This document shows, piece after piece, positions 46,035 through 58,395 of a stretch of 64,000 bases of DNA. The position numbers and the translations under genes are program-made. The stretch lies in assembly GCF_008831285.2 (NCBI RefSeq), contig NC_045139.1:19202354-19266353 (forward strand). Reading direction: 5' to 3'. The notes under the pieces are model-generated. The model was not told the DNA's origin. It was given only the letters and a program-made list of their open reading frames with translations, and made no database searches. The number at the start of each line of letters is the position of its first letter. Position 1 is the first letter of the stretch. This DNA is from Nymphaea colorata (lineage: Eukaryota > Streptophyta > Magnoliopsida > Nymphaeales > Nymphaeaceae).

Positions 46035-49000
46035 ATGGGGAGCCCGGGAAAGTGCATACTGGTGACGGGGCCTCCTGTATGGAACTCTATATCTTCGATT
46101 CTCAAATGATGATGACAATCCCGAAACTTAAATCCTCTCGCTTCTGTCGCTCCCCCTTTCCTTTATCTTCTCCTTTGCCTTTTCCGTCATGGAATCTATT
46201 GGATATCGTCATTTTTCATTCTCGGGATTTTTTTTTTGGGTACCAGGGAATTGGGAAGACCACTCTAGTGATGAGAGTTGTGGAGCGCCTCAGAACCGCG
46301 CTGCCCGATTTAAAAGTACAAGGTTTCTATACGCGTAAGTTCATTTCCTGGCTTCTTCATGATCGCCCACATGCTATAAATTCTCGGATACAGTAGGATG
46401 GAGATACATTAGATGCAGTTCATTACTCTGCTGTTTTGGTCGTGATTACTATTGAACGTATTGTGTCGGTATATGCTTGACAAATAAAGACGATGCCCCA
46501 ATATTTTGTTGCTTCTGTTTATGGTTTGAAAAATGAAGACAATGGTCCAATTATTTGTTCTTTCTATCACGGTTTCATGGTTATTTCATGACTCATGTAA
46601 ATAATCATTACCAGTTATGTAGGCTTGCATAATCAAGATGCTGTATGTCTTTTCGTTAAGTTCAATATGTTAGTTGTTTCTATATGTAAATTTCGAAATC
46701 AGATTCTTGCTTCTTGTGACACCATGAAGAGGGCCAAACGTTTACAAGGCTACGTTTGGTCATGTTTGCTCGTCTGTAATCCTTCCTATTTTACAAAACA
46801 TACTAAAGCTTACCTTGAAATATGCTCATTCTTTTCCCTTATTGTCTGGCTAGGCATTTGATGAAAATTTATTTCATCAATTCACGTTTTTGGTAGTTGC
46901 TTTGTTAATCTCAAAGGGGCTTGTTGATCATGTAGCTGCTAATCTGTCAAGAAGGGCAAACCCTGAAATCTGCAGCATTGTGTTTCATTCCACTGGTCAA
47001 ATGCTTCTAAAAGGCTTCTTAGGTAACATTTGTCAAGGTTCAATCAAATCTGAGCAACTTCTTGAGTATTAGAAAATTCAAGAAAATCTCAAATGGATCC
47101 TACATGGTTACCATAAGGTTCGGCTGTCCTTTAAGATGCCGAAGTGAACATTCCATCATCTTCCCTTGTTCATTTCATTGTGAGGTGGAAGCTCCTTGTT
47201 TTGATTCTTCCAGTAACAATGTACCTCCAACTGAAGATAGTGGTGTGGATTGATGCAATATTAGTTTGGGAAGAGTACAAGGGAACAGATAAAACTGAGA
47301 AAAACTCAAGCACAATAATATGATAGTTTTAGGGCTATTAACTACTAAGTATCATTCTGTACGTTCAATTCATTAAATGGGGGCAGTTTTCTATAAGTAA
47401 TGACTAATGACAATGGACATGAAATTACATATGCATGTGCTGCTGTTAGGTGCAGCCTAACACAGTTTCATTTCTGTTTTTATTTCTGTCTTCTGTTTTC
47501 CACACTCGCTGAGTAGTACAGGGGTTGGGTCCGTAGTTAGGTCATGTAATAAACCCAACCCACTCGCACAAGTTATATATGCACACCTTAAGGGAATTAA
47601 AACCCTAATGACAATATGATTAACCCTCGAATCTGGGCTTCTGCATGTTTAAGAGAGAGAGTGAGAGGATTGGAAGGGCGATAGCTACCTGGTGGCTATC
47701 AGCTGCACTGTGAAAAAGCTGTCAGGAATGAGATGTTAGAAAACGAAATTGCAGAAAATTCAGCTGAGCAATAGAGCAAATGACCCCTTTTTTCAATAAT
47801 CAATGTGAACTAAGAAGGAATAGACATATTTCCAAATCATTCATTGTCGTCCTTTTTTTTCTCAAGCTTGTTGAGAAACATGTTTTGCCTGAATAGCATT
47901 GTCAATATCGATGTTGTTCCCAGATAGTAGGTTTACATACCTATATGGCATTTCAGCCAATACCTGTTGGCCTTTTCAGCTTGTACTGGGCTACCTTCTC
48001 TTTTTCCTTGTTGAAAATAATAAACCGTCCCAACCCTCCCACCTACCCCCCGCAAAAAAAAAAAGGACTGACTCAAGTGTCTTGTCCGGCAGACATTGAC
48101 CTGCTCCTTAGCTGGTTTCAGCTTATGTAGAAACTTTAGAAACTAAGATAACTGATAGTGGGACACTTAGGGGCGTTTGATAGCCCTGGATCTCAAATCC
48201 TATCTTAGATTTGCTCAGAGATCCAAAGTTCTGTCAAACAATAAATATGAGATACGTGGATTTCAAATCCACGATTAGCCTGAAAACCGTGGATTTTAGA
48301 TCCGACAGGGAGGGGGTCTGATCTTGTGTGTGGATCGAAAATTAGCACCAAAAGCTTTAATAGGGTATCTCCTGCCATAGTGGATGGGTGGCTGTGATGC
48401 ATAAGATGAAGGCCAGCTGAAACAAAAGTGGCTGATGGAACTGCCATGGTTGACAGTTTTGCACGGCTGTCTTCAGTTCTCTTTTCACTCTTGCACAGCT
48501 CTAACCTCAGCTTTTTATTGCCTTTTGATGTTTTTCAATTTGTAATTTATTATTCAGCCACCTTTCGTCTCCACCTCCTTCTTTCTTCTCCCCTTCTTCA
48601 TCTGCTTCTCCTTGCTTTTCATCGGTGGCAATGACTCCAGCTTTAGTGGCCATGGTCTCCCTCTGCTTTTTCTCCATCATTGTGGTTGCCTACTGCTCTG
48701 AAGCTTCACAGTCAAGGCCTGAATATCTTTGATGTCAAAGCTCTTCTACCATGCTTTGAATAGGGACATCATCAGTGAGTCCAATGGCAAGTTGTGTCTT
48801 CGTTTTTGTAAGTTGGGTGTTCAGTTAGATGGGCTTTTTTTTTGCTGTTTGGCCCAATTGCCTCCTTTAAATCTTTAATGTTTAAGTTTAGCCTTAGGTT
48901 TTTAGACCTCTTATTATTTGTCGAGAGATTAACGTGGGACCATTTTCAAGTCCTATTTTCACAAGGTGTTACAGTCCAACCACCTTAAGGCACATGCATC

Positions 49001-49386
49001 CATGCATGTGAGACCCCAGCTCTGAGTGTTATACCCTCAATTAACATATTAACTGAGAACGAGTTTGCTGCATAAAACATACTTCTTATATACCTTTTAC
49101 AGGTGAACAACGTTTCTTATTAAACAGGTGAGATAAGGCAAGGCTCTGAAAGAGTAGGTTTTGAGGTGGTCACATTGCAAGGCCAGCGAGGACTTTTGGC
49201 ATCAACTACAACTACAAGGTCTTCTATTCTATCTTCTCAGCTTGTCTTTTGTTCAATATTGAACCTTTGCATGCTTTGGCCGCTTGTTTGCTTATCCAGG
49301 GCTACACTGTTATTGTACAATTACAATGTGTCTGATAGATTTTATTATTTCTTACTATATACCATGTATGTCGGTGCTATCTCCCT

Positions 49387-49429
<43 letters not shown>

Positions 49430-52063
49430 TCTCCGGCATTTTGAAAATGTCCAGACATTAGCACCATTTTGAAGTAAGCTGATAATAACAGCAAAATATG
49501 CCAAAATTTTCAAAATATAGAAAAAAAAGAAAAGAACACAATACAGTTGAGGTATTGTCCTGAGGCATTCCCTATATTTCCTGAGTTATTGAAAAAGGCC
49601 CCTTTTCATTTTTTACCTTTTGTGTTTTCAAAAAAATGTTTCACTTGTTTCTTTCCCTTTTTTTTTTTTGCTAAGGAATACTCAGAACCAATTAACTCAT
49701 AAATGCTATATCTTTTATGTTTTTCAAGCCTTAAAACTTCTTGATTTTTTCCTGACAAAAACCACATATCAAAGGAAGCTTTTTAGGGTATCCCTTTCCA
49801 GGAATTTCCGAGAATGATAATGGTGAGTATGGACTGTATGCATGTTTGCAGATTCTGTGAAAAAGGGTTTTTTACTTTATTTTTTTTCAATAAAAGTTTG
49901 TTTCCTTTGACTGTTTATGCATTAAACAAGTTTTTTTTGGTTTCTTGCTAAAGCATCTCTTGTAACAGACAGGCAACCAAGGTGCCAACTGTTGGGAAAT
50001 ATAAAGTTGATATATCATCATTTGAATCATTGGCCTTGCCTGAGCTACAGGTATAGTGCTTGTATAAGTTGCATTGGAGGTCATTGCACAACTATGAGGA
50101 TGGAATTTTCCTGGGTTTTGTATTCATTGGGTGTTATAGTTTCAGGTCAAAGAAGAAACAGATCTGTTTGTCATTGATGAGGTTGGCAAAATGGAGCTAT
50201 TCAGCTCATCCTTTTTTCCTGCAGTTCTGCAAGTTCTTGAGTCGAATATCCCAATCTTAGCATCCATTCCCATACCAAAATTTGGTCGTGATATACCTGA
50301 AGGTATTTTATACCTCCATAATTTTTGGTATTAATGAAGGTCTGTGTTTGTGAAGAATCTCGTATAATGCATGAAAAGTTTCTTTACTTACTTTGCCCAA
50401 AAACTGTCTTTCTTTTCTTTCTGAATTTTGAAATGTGCTTTATCTTTCTTAGTCAATACGTTTATTTTTACCTGATTATATACTTCTCATGTGCGATTGA
50501 TTCTGCTATTAAGTGGGGATACTGATATCTTATCAAGTGAATGTGTAATTCCCTTTCTGCCTGTCTGCAAAATACGCACACACAAATGATGCTTCTGCCA
50601 CAAGTAGATCTCTTATGTTCATTGCATATTTTCAGACAAGACATGGCAAGTAAAGGGTCATACTAACACTTGGTTAACCTTTTTCCTTTTTGTTTACATT
50701 ATTCTGTTGGGCTTGACGCACATTAGACTAGCACTCCCTTTATGAGAAAGAGGAGCAGTTACTTGGTGCTAAGGACACCAATAATTTGTATTTGAATCCA
50801 ACAAAGCTATTTTTATATGTGAATATTCGGGCATTGCTTAAGTTGACTAGGAATTGGGTTCAAACATGAGAATAAAAAACACAAAATCATATCCAATTTT
50901 TTTTACATAAAATCATGGTTATCCATGAAAAGCAGATATCCCTTGGATTTGTTAAATGAATCCTGTACAGCTGTACTCTATGCACATCCAGTTACTACTC
51001 GGATCTGAGTTTTCTTCTGGAATCCAACTACTTGAATTTGAATTCAAATAAAATATTGGATTGTATATGAACTGCTGAATCCCTACTTGGTGTAGCCAGC
51101 CAATTGCTTTCACTGCTTCTAAACCAATACCAACCACAGAATCAAAGATCCTTTTACTTTGGCATATGAGGTGCCCCTTAAGTTTTGATCAGTTCTGTGT
51201 CTTGACATCTTGCACTGAGAAATTAAGGTTAAATCAAGGTGCTTATTTAGTAGAACTTTATTATAAAATTGTCTCTTTCTGTCCTTTTCTCAAGAATTTG
51301 TAGCATGTCTTATTAGTTATTTTAATTTCTAAGAAACTCGTTGTCTTAGCTATTAATCCAGCAGTAAGTGGCAATGTTAGTAGCTGCTAGAGAAGCAGTC
51401 ATCTCTGGTCAACCACTTCCCTCCTGCTCTCATGGGCAACAGTTGGGCTCAGCTTTCTATCCAGCTACATTCGTAACCTGATCCACCTATCATTTTCAGT
51501 TATTCTTATCCTAGTCAGGGTTGGGTAGGACCAACCCTGAATAGACATCCATCCTCGTTAATTGGTTAAAGCCTTCTCCTCCTTGAGTCCATGCAACTTT
51601 TGTAGGTTTTTTTTAGATGTTGTATCAGACATGAATCTGGTTTATAAGGCACAAATAAAAAATAATCTGGTTTAGCGCCAATTCAAACAAATACCTTGAT
51701 TGTCATCTCCACCAAAAGCACAGCAAGTTCGATCCATTTTTTTTCCTACATATTAATGATCATAATTAATTTTTTTTATTGTGGTGTTGTCCAATCTTCA
51801 ACAGTCAGTTCATAAACTAAATTGATGGAATGCTATAATTTTTTTGGGTAATAAAATGTTACATAACTGCACACTGCAGAAGGATCTTCACATTCTTCAG
51901 TGTTCTTAATATCCTGGTTCTTTTGATGAGAGATGGAATTGTCAATGCAGTTGCAAGGTTGAGAAATCATCCAAATGCATCAGTATACACGCTGAATGTT
52001 GGAAACAGAGATTCAATTAAAGATGAAGTGGTAGCCAAGCTAATGAATTTGTTGAACAAGTAG
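46035..52063 (+). CDS. NTPCR: Nucleoside-triphosphatase, NTPCR/THEP1 family (6 exons, 190 aa)
   Basis: Exons are 46035-46076, 46247-46334, 49128-49218, 49969-50050, 50146-50302 and 51951-52063; the joined 573 bases are open and encode 190 residues, the same length as human NTPCR. Walker A GPPGIGKT is at residues 12-19 and Walker B LFVIDE at 108-113, followed by VGKMELFS. GFYTREIRQGSERVGFEVV and KVDISSFESLALPEL match conserved family blocks. These are P-loop enzymes that hydrolyse NTPs to NDPs in vitro; the physiological role is unclear. Intron 2 is about 2.8 kb and holds a MITE and a gene-like fragment; intron 5 is about 1.65 kb. The exon 3 donor (AG|GTCTTC) is weak. The exon 3 acceptor at 49127 is chosen over a nearby AG at 49102 because only it restores the conserved reading. 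Confidence 0.9.
48170..48240. mobile_element. Small hairpin MITE of the GTTTGATAG family (NTPase intron 2)
   Basis: GGGGCGTTTGATAGCCCTGG...CTC and GAG...CCAAAGTTCTGTCAAAC form an inverted pair; TTA lies just outside the left end. Related sequence (GATCTCAAATCCACG, CCGTGGATTTTAGATCCG) continues to about 48310. Confidence 0.5.
48631..48765 (+). pseudogene. Gene-like fragment with signal peptide, possibly polygalacturonase-type
   Basis: From ATG 48631 a frame reads MTPALVAMVSLCFFSIIVV, then AYCSEASQSRPEYL and a stop, which looks like a secretory leader. In the +1 frame across that stop the codons read NIFDVKAL, like the start of a polygalacturonase domain (FDVK[AS]FGA). The two halves are out of frame and nothing further is recognisable, so it is at most a broken fragment inside NTPase intron 2. 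Confidence 0.3.
49389..49426. repeat. (TA)n microsatellite in NTPase intron 3
   Basis: About nineteen TA units, about 170 bases after exon 3. Confidence 0.9.
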
Positions 52064-53859
52064 GTATGTACGTCACGTTTGTTCAATCTCCTGGTGTTTT
52101 ATCGTTTATATCTCTATGCCCCTCTTTCTTTACAGCAGTCTGATTGTGCATCCATATCAAACTATTGCCTCTGGATTTTGATGATACTCTCAAATTATGG
52201 CAAAATAGTTCAGATTTTGCATGTATGACGTGTCCTTCTTAAAATTAGAACAGGAAGGTAAAATGTTGCTTGCAGCTTCATGTTCATTTTGCAGGATAAC
52301 GGAGCCTGCTATAACCCACTGTTTCTTCATCTCCCCTTGAACTTTTGAACCTCAGCTACCAAGTTGCAGATATTTGAAAATTTTGAATTTTGTTAGGGAC
52401 CGATAGTGCTGAAAAAGCGTTATTAATTTCTACACATATTTGTTCGGAAAGTTTTTACCATGATACCAATCCAGTTTTTCTATTTTTATGTCCATATGGT
52501 TCTTCACATTGCAAAAATTCTATGTAGAAACGATATAGATGCCAACATTTTGCCAAGATTTTCTCAAGAGAAATGAAAGATTTCTATTTATCACAAGATA
52601 TTCCTGGTATTCAGATACGTGACTATGGTCGTGGGAAATCCTTGTTTATTTTGCATATGTTACCGTCAAAGTTCCCACCAGGTTGTACTTCCAGTGTGTA
52701 AATGCTAGAGAATAAGAAATAAGGAGAAAAAAATAAAAACTGGGTTTAATATTACAAACCAAACAAGTGTTTTAAGGTAATGGAAGGAGAATTTTTCCGA
52801 AGAAAAAAGGAAAGAATGTATTCTCTTACATGTTTTATTATGTACAATTTTATAAAAAAAAAATCTAAAAGATGGCTGATACGGCCGATAGCCTATAGGC
52901 CACCAGAGTGTATCATTCAGGTTTCCAATATGAATTGGAAACCAATATTTTACAACATTACCCTTGAGCTGTGCTTTTAGATTTGGGTTTACTGGACCTC
53001 AAGTTACATAATAAAAAACCAACCAGTTACATGGTACGTGTGGGATCTGAATCAATCGTCACACAGATCGGATATTATTTTTTTACCATCAATGAAAATG
53101 ATCATATTCAAACTATCCTTGCTAGCCGCAAGGAAACCATCAGAACTACTTGTCACATGTCTCTTGCATATTCTCTCAGTAAGAGTTTAATCGAGCTCAG
53201 CTTGCCTATACTCGAGTCCATTTTTTAACTCGAAATATTTCGTGCTTCAGTCTTAACTCGTTGAACAACCCTACAGATCTATGAGGTGAGGGATCTCCGG
53301 TTCAATGGGGTCCCTGTATGAGCTTCATAAACCTATGGATGTCAATGGGTTGGATCTAGATTAGATGTAGCTACTATCAGGCCCAACTAATCAGATATTC
53401 TTTAACCTGGTCCAGAGTTGGATTTGGGTCCAATTTGAGAAGAAATACAAAACCATATATGATCTTTTACATTTAATCAGATTTTGACGTCTGTCGAATT
53501 TTTTTTTCTTCATTGGATTCAGTGAGGAAAGTCATGTACCAAACCTAAATCCAACTCGTATGTCAGTTTTCTAACTATAACTACTTTCGTCCAAATGCTG
53601 AACTACATTTGAGCTACTGACATTCCTTACTTCCTAGCGATTCACATCCAATACGTGGATATAAACCATCTAAATTCATGTTCATAAAATTTGAATCCAG
53701 GTGATGTTGGATTTGATAAAGGCTTTTTTTTCCATTTTTTGGGGTTCTGTGAATTGATGAAACCGAAGTTGTGTCCGAAAAACTTTGTTGCTTGCTCGGC
53801 AGCATCAAACCTTCGAATGAATCAGTAACTCACAGCATCAATGCTTAGTTGTCGTAGGC

Positions 53860-53940
53860 AAGAGATTGACACCCACAAGAATCGAACTAGTGTCCAGTCC
53901 AGCCTCTCATGAGCCGGCTGCACCAAAAACCTCATGAAGC
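53860..53940 (-). mobile_element. tRNA-derived SINE-like repeat
   Basis: The minus strand reads GGTGCAGCCGGCTCATGAGAGG, a spacer, then TAGTTCGATTCTTGTGGGTG, with an exact GTTCGATTC B-box core. It resembles the 13310 and 20030 copies, including the following AATCTCTTGCC body. Confidence 0.5.
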
Positions 53941-54184
53941 AAAGCCCATGAATCATTTGGTTTTGAATAGAAAAAAAAAAAAGAAAAGGAAAAACCTGCC
54001 TCTTGCATCACTAGCACAAATAGCTTGGATTGTGAGATGTGACCCATTCGCAGTTTGCACCAACGACAGACCGACCATGTCAGCCCTAAAAACAGTCAAT
54101 ATAAAAAAAAAGATTAGCTCTTAAATATTAATTTATTGAGAATTAAAATCAGCTAGCTACTTTCTTCTGTAGTTGGATGGTTCA

Positions 54185-54343
54185 TTTTTTATTTGTGTTG
54201 TTAAAAATCACCGCTAAAAATATATTTGCGGTGATTCGGGTTGAATCACCGGTAAATTTTTTATTTGTGTTGTTAAAAATCACGCTAAAAATCACAACAG
54301 GATACACCTTTTACTATAATTTTTAACAACATAGAATAAAAAA
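54185..54343. mobile_element. Small element with direct and inverted copies of one end
   Basis: TTTTTTATTTGTGTTGTTAA followed by AAATCAC(C)GCTAAAAAT occurs at 54185 and 54257, and an inverted relative (AATTTTTAACAACATAGAAT) lies at 54318-54343. CACCGC...GCGGTG within forms a short hairpin. This looks like the end of a nonautonomous DNA transposon; class unknown. Confidence 0.4.
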
Positions 54344-54740
54344 GTCAGAAATAACCAATTTCCATAACTTATCAATAAATCACTCGATACGATACGTGCC
54401 CCATATTAGCAGATGTCTCATAACGTCCGTCTCCGGCTGAAAGACGCTGATATTGATAGTATTGCTGACGTCATACGCTCATTTGTAGTTGAGATAGTCA
54501 TGAAAATGAATGTGCATAGGTTCGGGCAGATTTCCGTTAAATATATTGCAAGATATAAAGCCCAAAACGGTTGCATTAAAATAGTAATATGTTCGAATAG
54601 CACTTCACAGGTATTCGACATTTGAGTTGAACTTGGTCAAACGCATCATGTTTTTATTACTGAAGAGAGAAAGTTGATTTACCCAACAAGAATTTGACCA
54701 AAAAAAAAAAGGGTTGGGAAAAAGGAAAGGATGAACGATA

Positions 54741-57405
54741 AACTTGCTTCAGGCGTGGCCACTGCAGGGACTGCGACGAAAAACATTCCTTCTGAAAGAG
54801 AGGACTACATTTTTACTTCGCGCGACGGGCGGAACTAATCCTCTCTTTCGCTTCTCCCTCTCGCCGGAAGCAGCTCGTGCCTCTCCTCCTCTTCTCTGGT
54901 TTCTCGCGCGCCACCGCCGCCTCTCATTCAGGTACAACCACCCCTCTCTCTCTCTGTGTGTGTGTGTGTGTGGCCATCCTTTCGGCTGCGGATGATGCTG
55001 CCGCATCGAGGCTCAGGTTTCTTGCTAGAGAGAAGGATTTGGGAATTATTCGAGGTCAGATTTCTTGCCAGAGAGAAGGATTTGGGACTCGGGAGTTATT
55101 CTCTTCGTTTGATCTGATTACTTCGTTGCTTACTTTTTTTCTTTGAATCGGGTTGAATCAGCAATCGTGCGATTTATTTTCTTTTTCTGCGACATTTCGA
55201 TCAATTGATGGTTGTCTACTTGTGATTGAAGAACGCAATGCTGGCTCGTGCACTTCTATTCGATGTCACGCCCCAAATACTTGTTCGGTTGTTTTTGTTT
55301 TTGTTTACTTGTTCAATCTCTCGTTTTCTGTGAGATTGGACGGAATGCTTGTTTTCATGAGCTTTTTTTTTTTTTTTTTTTTTTCTATTTTCTTTTTTCA
55401 TTTGGTTTCCCTTGGGTAAGAGAGCTCTGACCCTATCATAGTTGAACACGGGTTCATTGAAAGTTGATATTGGTTAGGCTTCGAAATTTCTCTGGTATCC
55501 TGACATATCTATTCTTTTGTGTTGCTTTTGGCAATAGCGTATCCTCATAAAGTTAGATTAGTTTAGCTTGATGTTTGAACCTGTAGGTTGTGGAATAGAT
55601 CACCTTGACATTTGTTAGATGCTCATGAAGATTCAATCTTGTAGTCTTTCCATGCTTTGTTGACGATATAGATAGCTCTATAGGATTCAATAACCTTTTG
55701 CGGTCAGTTGCTAGCTCATGCCACTGTCTTTCTCCATGCTTGGACGAAAAGCGTAAGCTGTGTCTTGGGCAAAACTTAGGCCTGGAGTCACTGCAAAGTT
55801 ACCTGGTTAGCCGAACTGCAGCTTATCTTGTTTTCTTTTCTTCAATTTACTGACCTGTGAATTGATAATGTTAGTGACCCATGAATAGCTGTTTGAATAC
55901 TTATGTATTTGCTCGGCATTATTAATTCTATTTGTTGGTATTCTAGAAAAAAGCTGGTTGTTTTAAGAGCTCCTCTGTGCAATATAGTCTTTCAGTATTA
56001 TGATGCCGCTTAGATTCCTACAAGAGTATGCAAATAAATGGTGTACAAACTTGATTTCTATTTGATTGAGTGAATTATGATTATCATCGGAGTTAGCTTG
56101 TAGGAGGAATTTTGTGGGATCCAATAGTAACCCAAAAAAAAAAAAATAATCTTGAACGTCAATGCTCGTTTTATCAAACAGCAGAGTTTTAATTCTGCAG
56201 GCCATCAAACACAACAGAAAATGAAACATGGAAGTTTCCTTCCGTTCCAGTTTCAACTGTAATTTACGATTCTTTAATTTTCATTCAAGAATCATTATTC
56301 CAGCACATAAAACGGCCCGCTAGAGAACTGAGACAAAATATGGGTATTTAAATGATCTTTCCTTAATTTGTTATTCCCCATTTCCCTCCTAGTGTTTGTT
56401 TGGCTTTTCTTTCAGTGAGTTTTTAGTTGTTCATTCGGCTCACAAGGGGCTGTCGATGCCAGTATTAGCATTTCAAGGTGCATATTAGTCTATGTTTCAG
56501 CATCTCTTTCCTGTGTATTTCAGTTGTAAACTCTGTTGCTTGGTGAAACATCTAACTTCTTCACCTTTGGTGGCTTATTGAGTTATCATGCTTTTGATCT
56601 TTTGTACTTGAAAAGATGCAATTTGTGTGGATTTTCTAGTGATTTTCCTCTGTTTCTGTTGATAAGAGGCATTAATATGATAGGAGGTTTGTTATTCACC
56701 TTTCAATGAGTTTGTTTGCTATCCTGCTGTTTGGATTCTCTTTGGACCTTACCATTTCTTGTCATAATGGGAAAATAAATTGCATTCCTAAGTGAATTAG
56801 TTGATTATGATGTTTTTTGGGTAAAATTTTCTTCTTAAGATTTTACATGCTTGGGAATCTTATTCTGAATTTTTCTGAGGTATTTATGCGCAATTGATTG
56901 CTTACACAGTTTATTTTTGAATTTGGTTGATTACACGCACCCTGACTGTTTTGTGATCAATATGCACTTTAATTCGATTCAATTCATGACAGCATTGTGA
57001 TGATTACATGAAAGAGACCGGAAAGTCTCATGATAAGATGGTAATGGTGATGATGTTAACAGCAATAAATAAAGAAACAATATTTAGATATTGAACTGCT
57101 GCCTAAACAGTATTTCAAATAATTTCTTCTACAATAAATTTTTGGGAACTTTTCTGGTAAATTTGTTGAAAAATCCAGGGCCCACTTGATGCTCTAGTGG
57201 AGCCTTGTGTAGTTCCCTTGTCATGGTTCTGGTCCTTACTGTTAACATCAAACTTTGTTTTGTCTGCTTTATTTGTTTCCTTAGTGCCACAGTTGCTCGA
57301 ACTTGTAATGTGGTTTCATTAGTTTACTGTCATAACCTAGTCTCCTAACCAAAGAACTTGACTGATTCTCATCTTTATTTCAGAGAGGCAATCATCTCTT
57401 TCCTT
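54741..57405 (+). other. Probable promoter, 5' UTR exon and leader intron of the YqaJ-type nuclease gene
   Basis: A GC-rich pyrimidine-tract leader at about 54790-54931 ends in TCATTCAG|GTACAA, a good donor, and TTTATTTCAG at 57374-57383 is a good acceptor just before the coding ATG at 57406. The 2.45 kb between has no exon-like frame, so a long 5' UTR intron is the simplest reading. There is a (GT)n run at 54955-54971 and a degenerate MITE-like patch near 56155-56310. Confidence 0.45.
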
Positions 57406-58395
57406 ATGCCCCCACATATGAGTCCTTCGAGATTTTCTAGCTCTCAAGTAAAACGTGGTTGTAGACATCCCCCTAAGTTTGGCCAGAAAAATAATGGTGA
57501 CTTTCTCGAGCTACTTCTGACAAACCCATCTAACAGAATGCATAAAGATTTCATGAACAGTCAGAATCGTCCTGCTTGCCGAACAGATGTTTGTCATTTT
57601 CGTCACTCTCCGAAAATACTAGCCCATGCATATAGTTCTAGTATTAGCAGTGGGCTAAATCATTGGTTTAAAAACTGGAATCAGCTTAGGAAGTCCAAGC
57701 TAACAGCAAGCACCTTTGGTGGAGCAGTTGGGTTCTGGCGTGGGCGTAGAGTTCAGCTTTGGTTGGAGAAACTTGGACTCATTGAGCCTTTCCATGGCAA
57801 CCTTGCAACTTGCTGGAGCAATATCCAAGAAGTTGTTGCACTTGAAAGGTACAAACTGATCACGGGGAACTGCCTCTTATACCCTGAGTTTAGAATCTAT
57901 AATGAAGATGATCCAGCTGATGACTGGTTAGCTGCCTCTCCAGATGGAGTCATTGAGCCAAATTACTACAGATTCCATGATAGTGGGATTTTAGAAGTTA
58001 AGTGCCCATTCTTTGGGGGACAAGTGGAGAAGGCGTTGCCATGGGTACGCATCCCACCGTACTATATGCCTCAAGCACAAGGGCTTATGGAGATTTTGGA
58101 TAAAAATTGGTTGGATTTTTATGTGTGGACTCCAAATGGTAGCAGTTTATTTAGAATAGAAAGAAATGGTGAATATTGGCAGCTTCTTAAGTCTGCCCTT
58201 GCTGATTTTTGGTGGGGCCATGTTGTGCCTGCAAAAGAACTTTGCAGTGGAAATCCTATGGCTGCAGACCTCAGGTTGCTCAAGCCAGCACCCAAGCATG
58301 AACTCTGCCAGACTATTGTTCAGGAGAGCATTCGTTTAGCTGATGAGGCACAGTTACTTGTACGAGAAATTCATGGAAAAGTGCGGCACAGAGTG
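57406..58395 (+). CDS. YqaJ/lambda-exonuclease-type nuclease (intronless CDS, 330 aa)
   Basis: One uninterrupted frame from ATG 57406. The first ~100 residues are Arg/Ser-rich and poorly conserved in look (MPPHMSPSRFSSSQVKRGCR...), which could be an organelle transit region. From about residue 104 the YqaJ domain appears: GGAVGFWRGRR, the motif-I region with acidic residues near 142-147 (NIQEVVALERYK), AASPDG at 177-182 with Asp180, LEVKCP at 196-201 (the E-x-K pair, Glu197 and Lys199), and YMPQAQGLM at 220-228. These are the metal-binding and phosphodiester-cleaving residues of the PD-(D/E)XK exonuclease fold. Plant homologues are annotated as restriction endonuclease type II-like proteins; a role in organelle or nuclear DNA recombination/repair is inferred, not shown. 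The frame continues 16 codons upstream but without an ATG and across the acceptor site. Confidence 0.88.

Larger units (their letters stand above)
52064..54740. other. Intergenic, repeats only
   Basis: The NTPase 3' UTR is expected in the first few hundred bases. Beyond that are AT-rich DNA, a SINE-like piece (about 53860-53940) and a palindromic element (54185-54343). No frame shows domain similarity. Confidence 0.5.
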
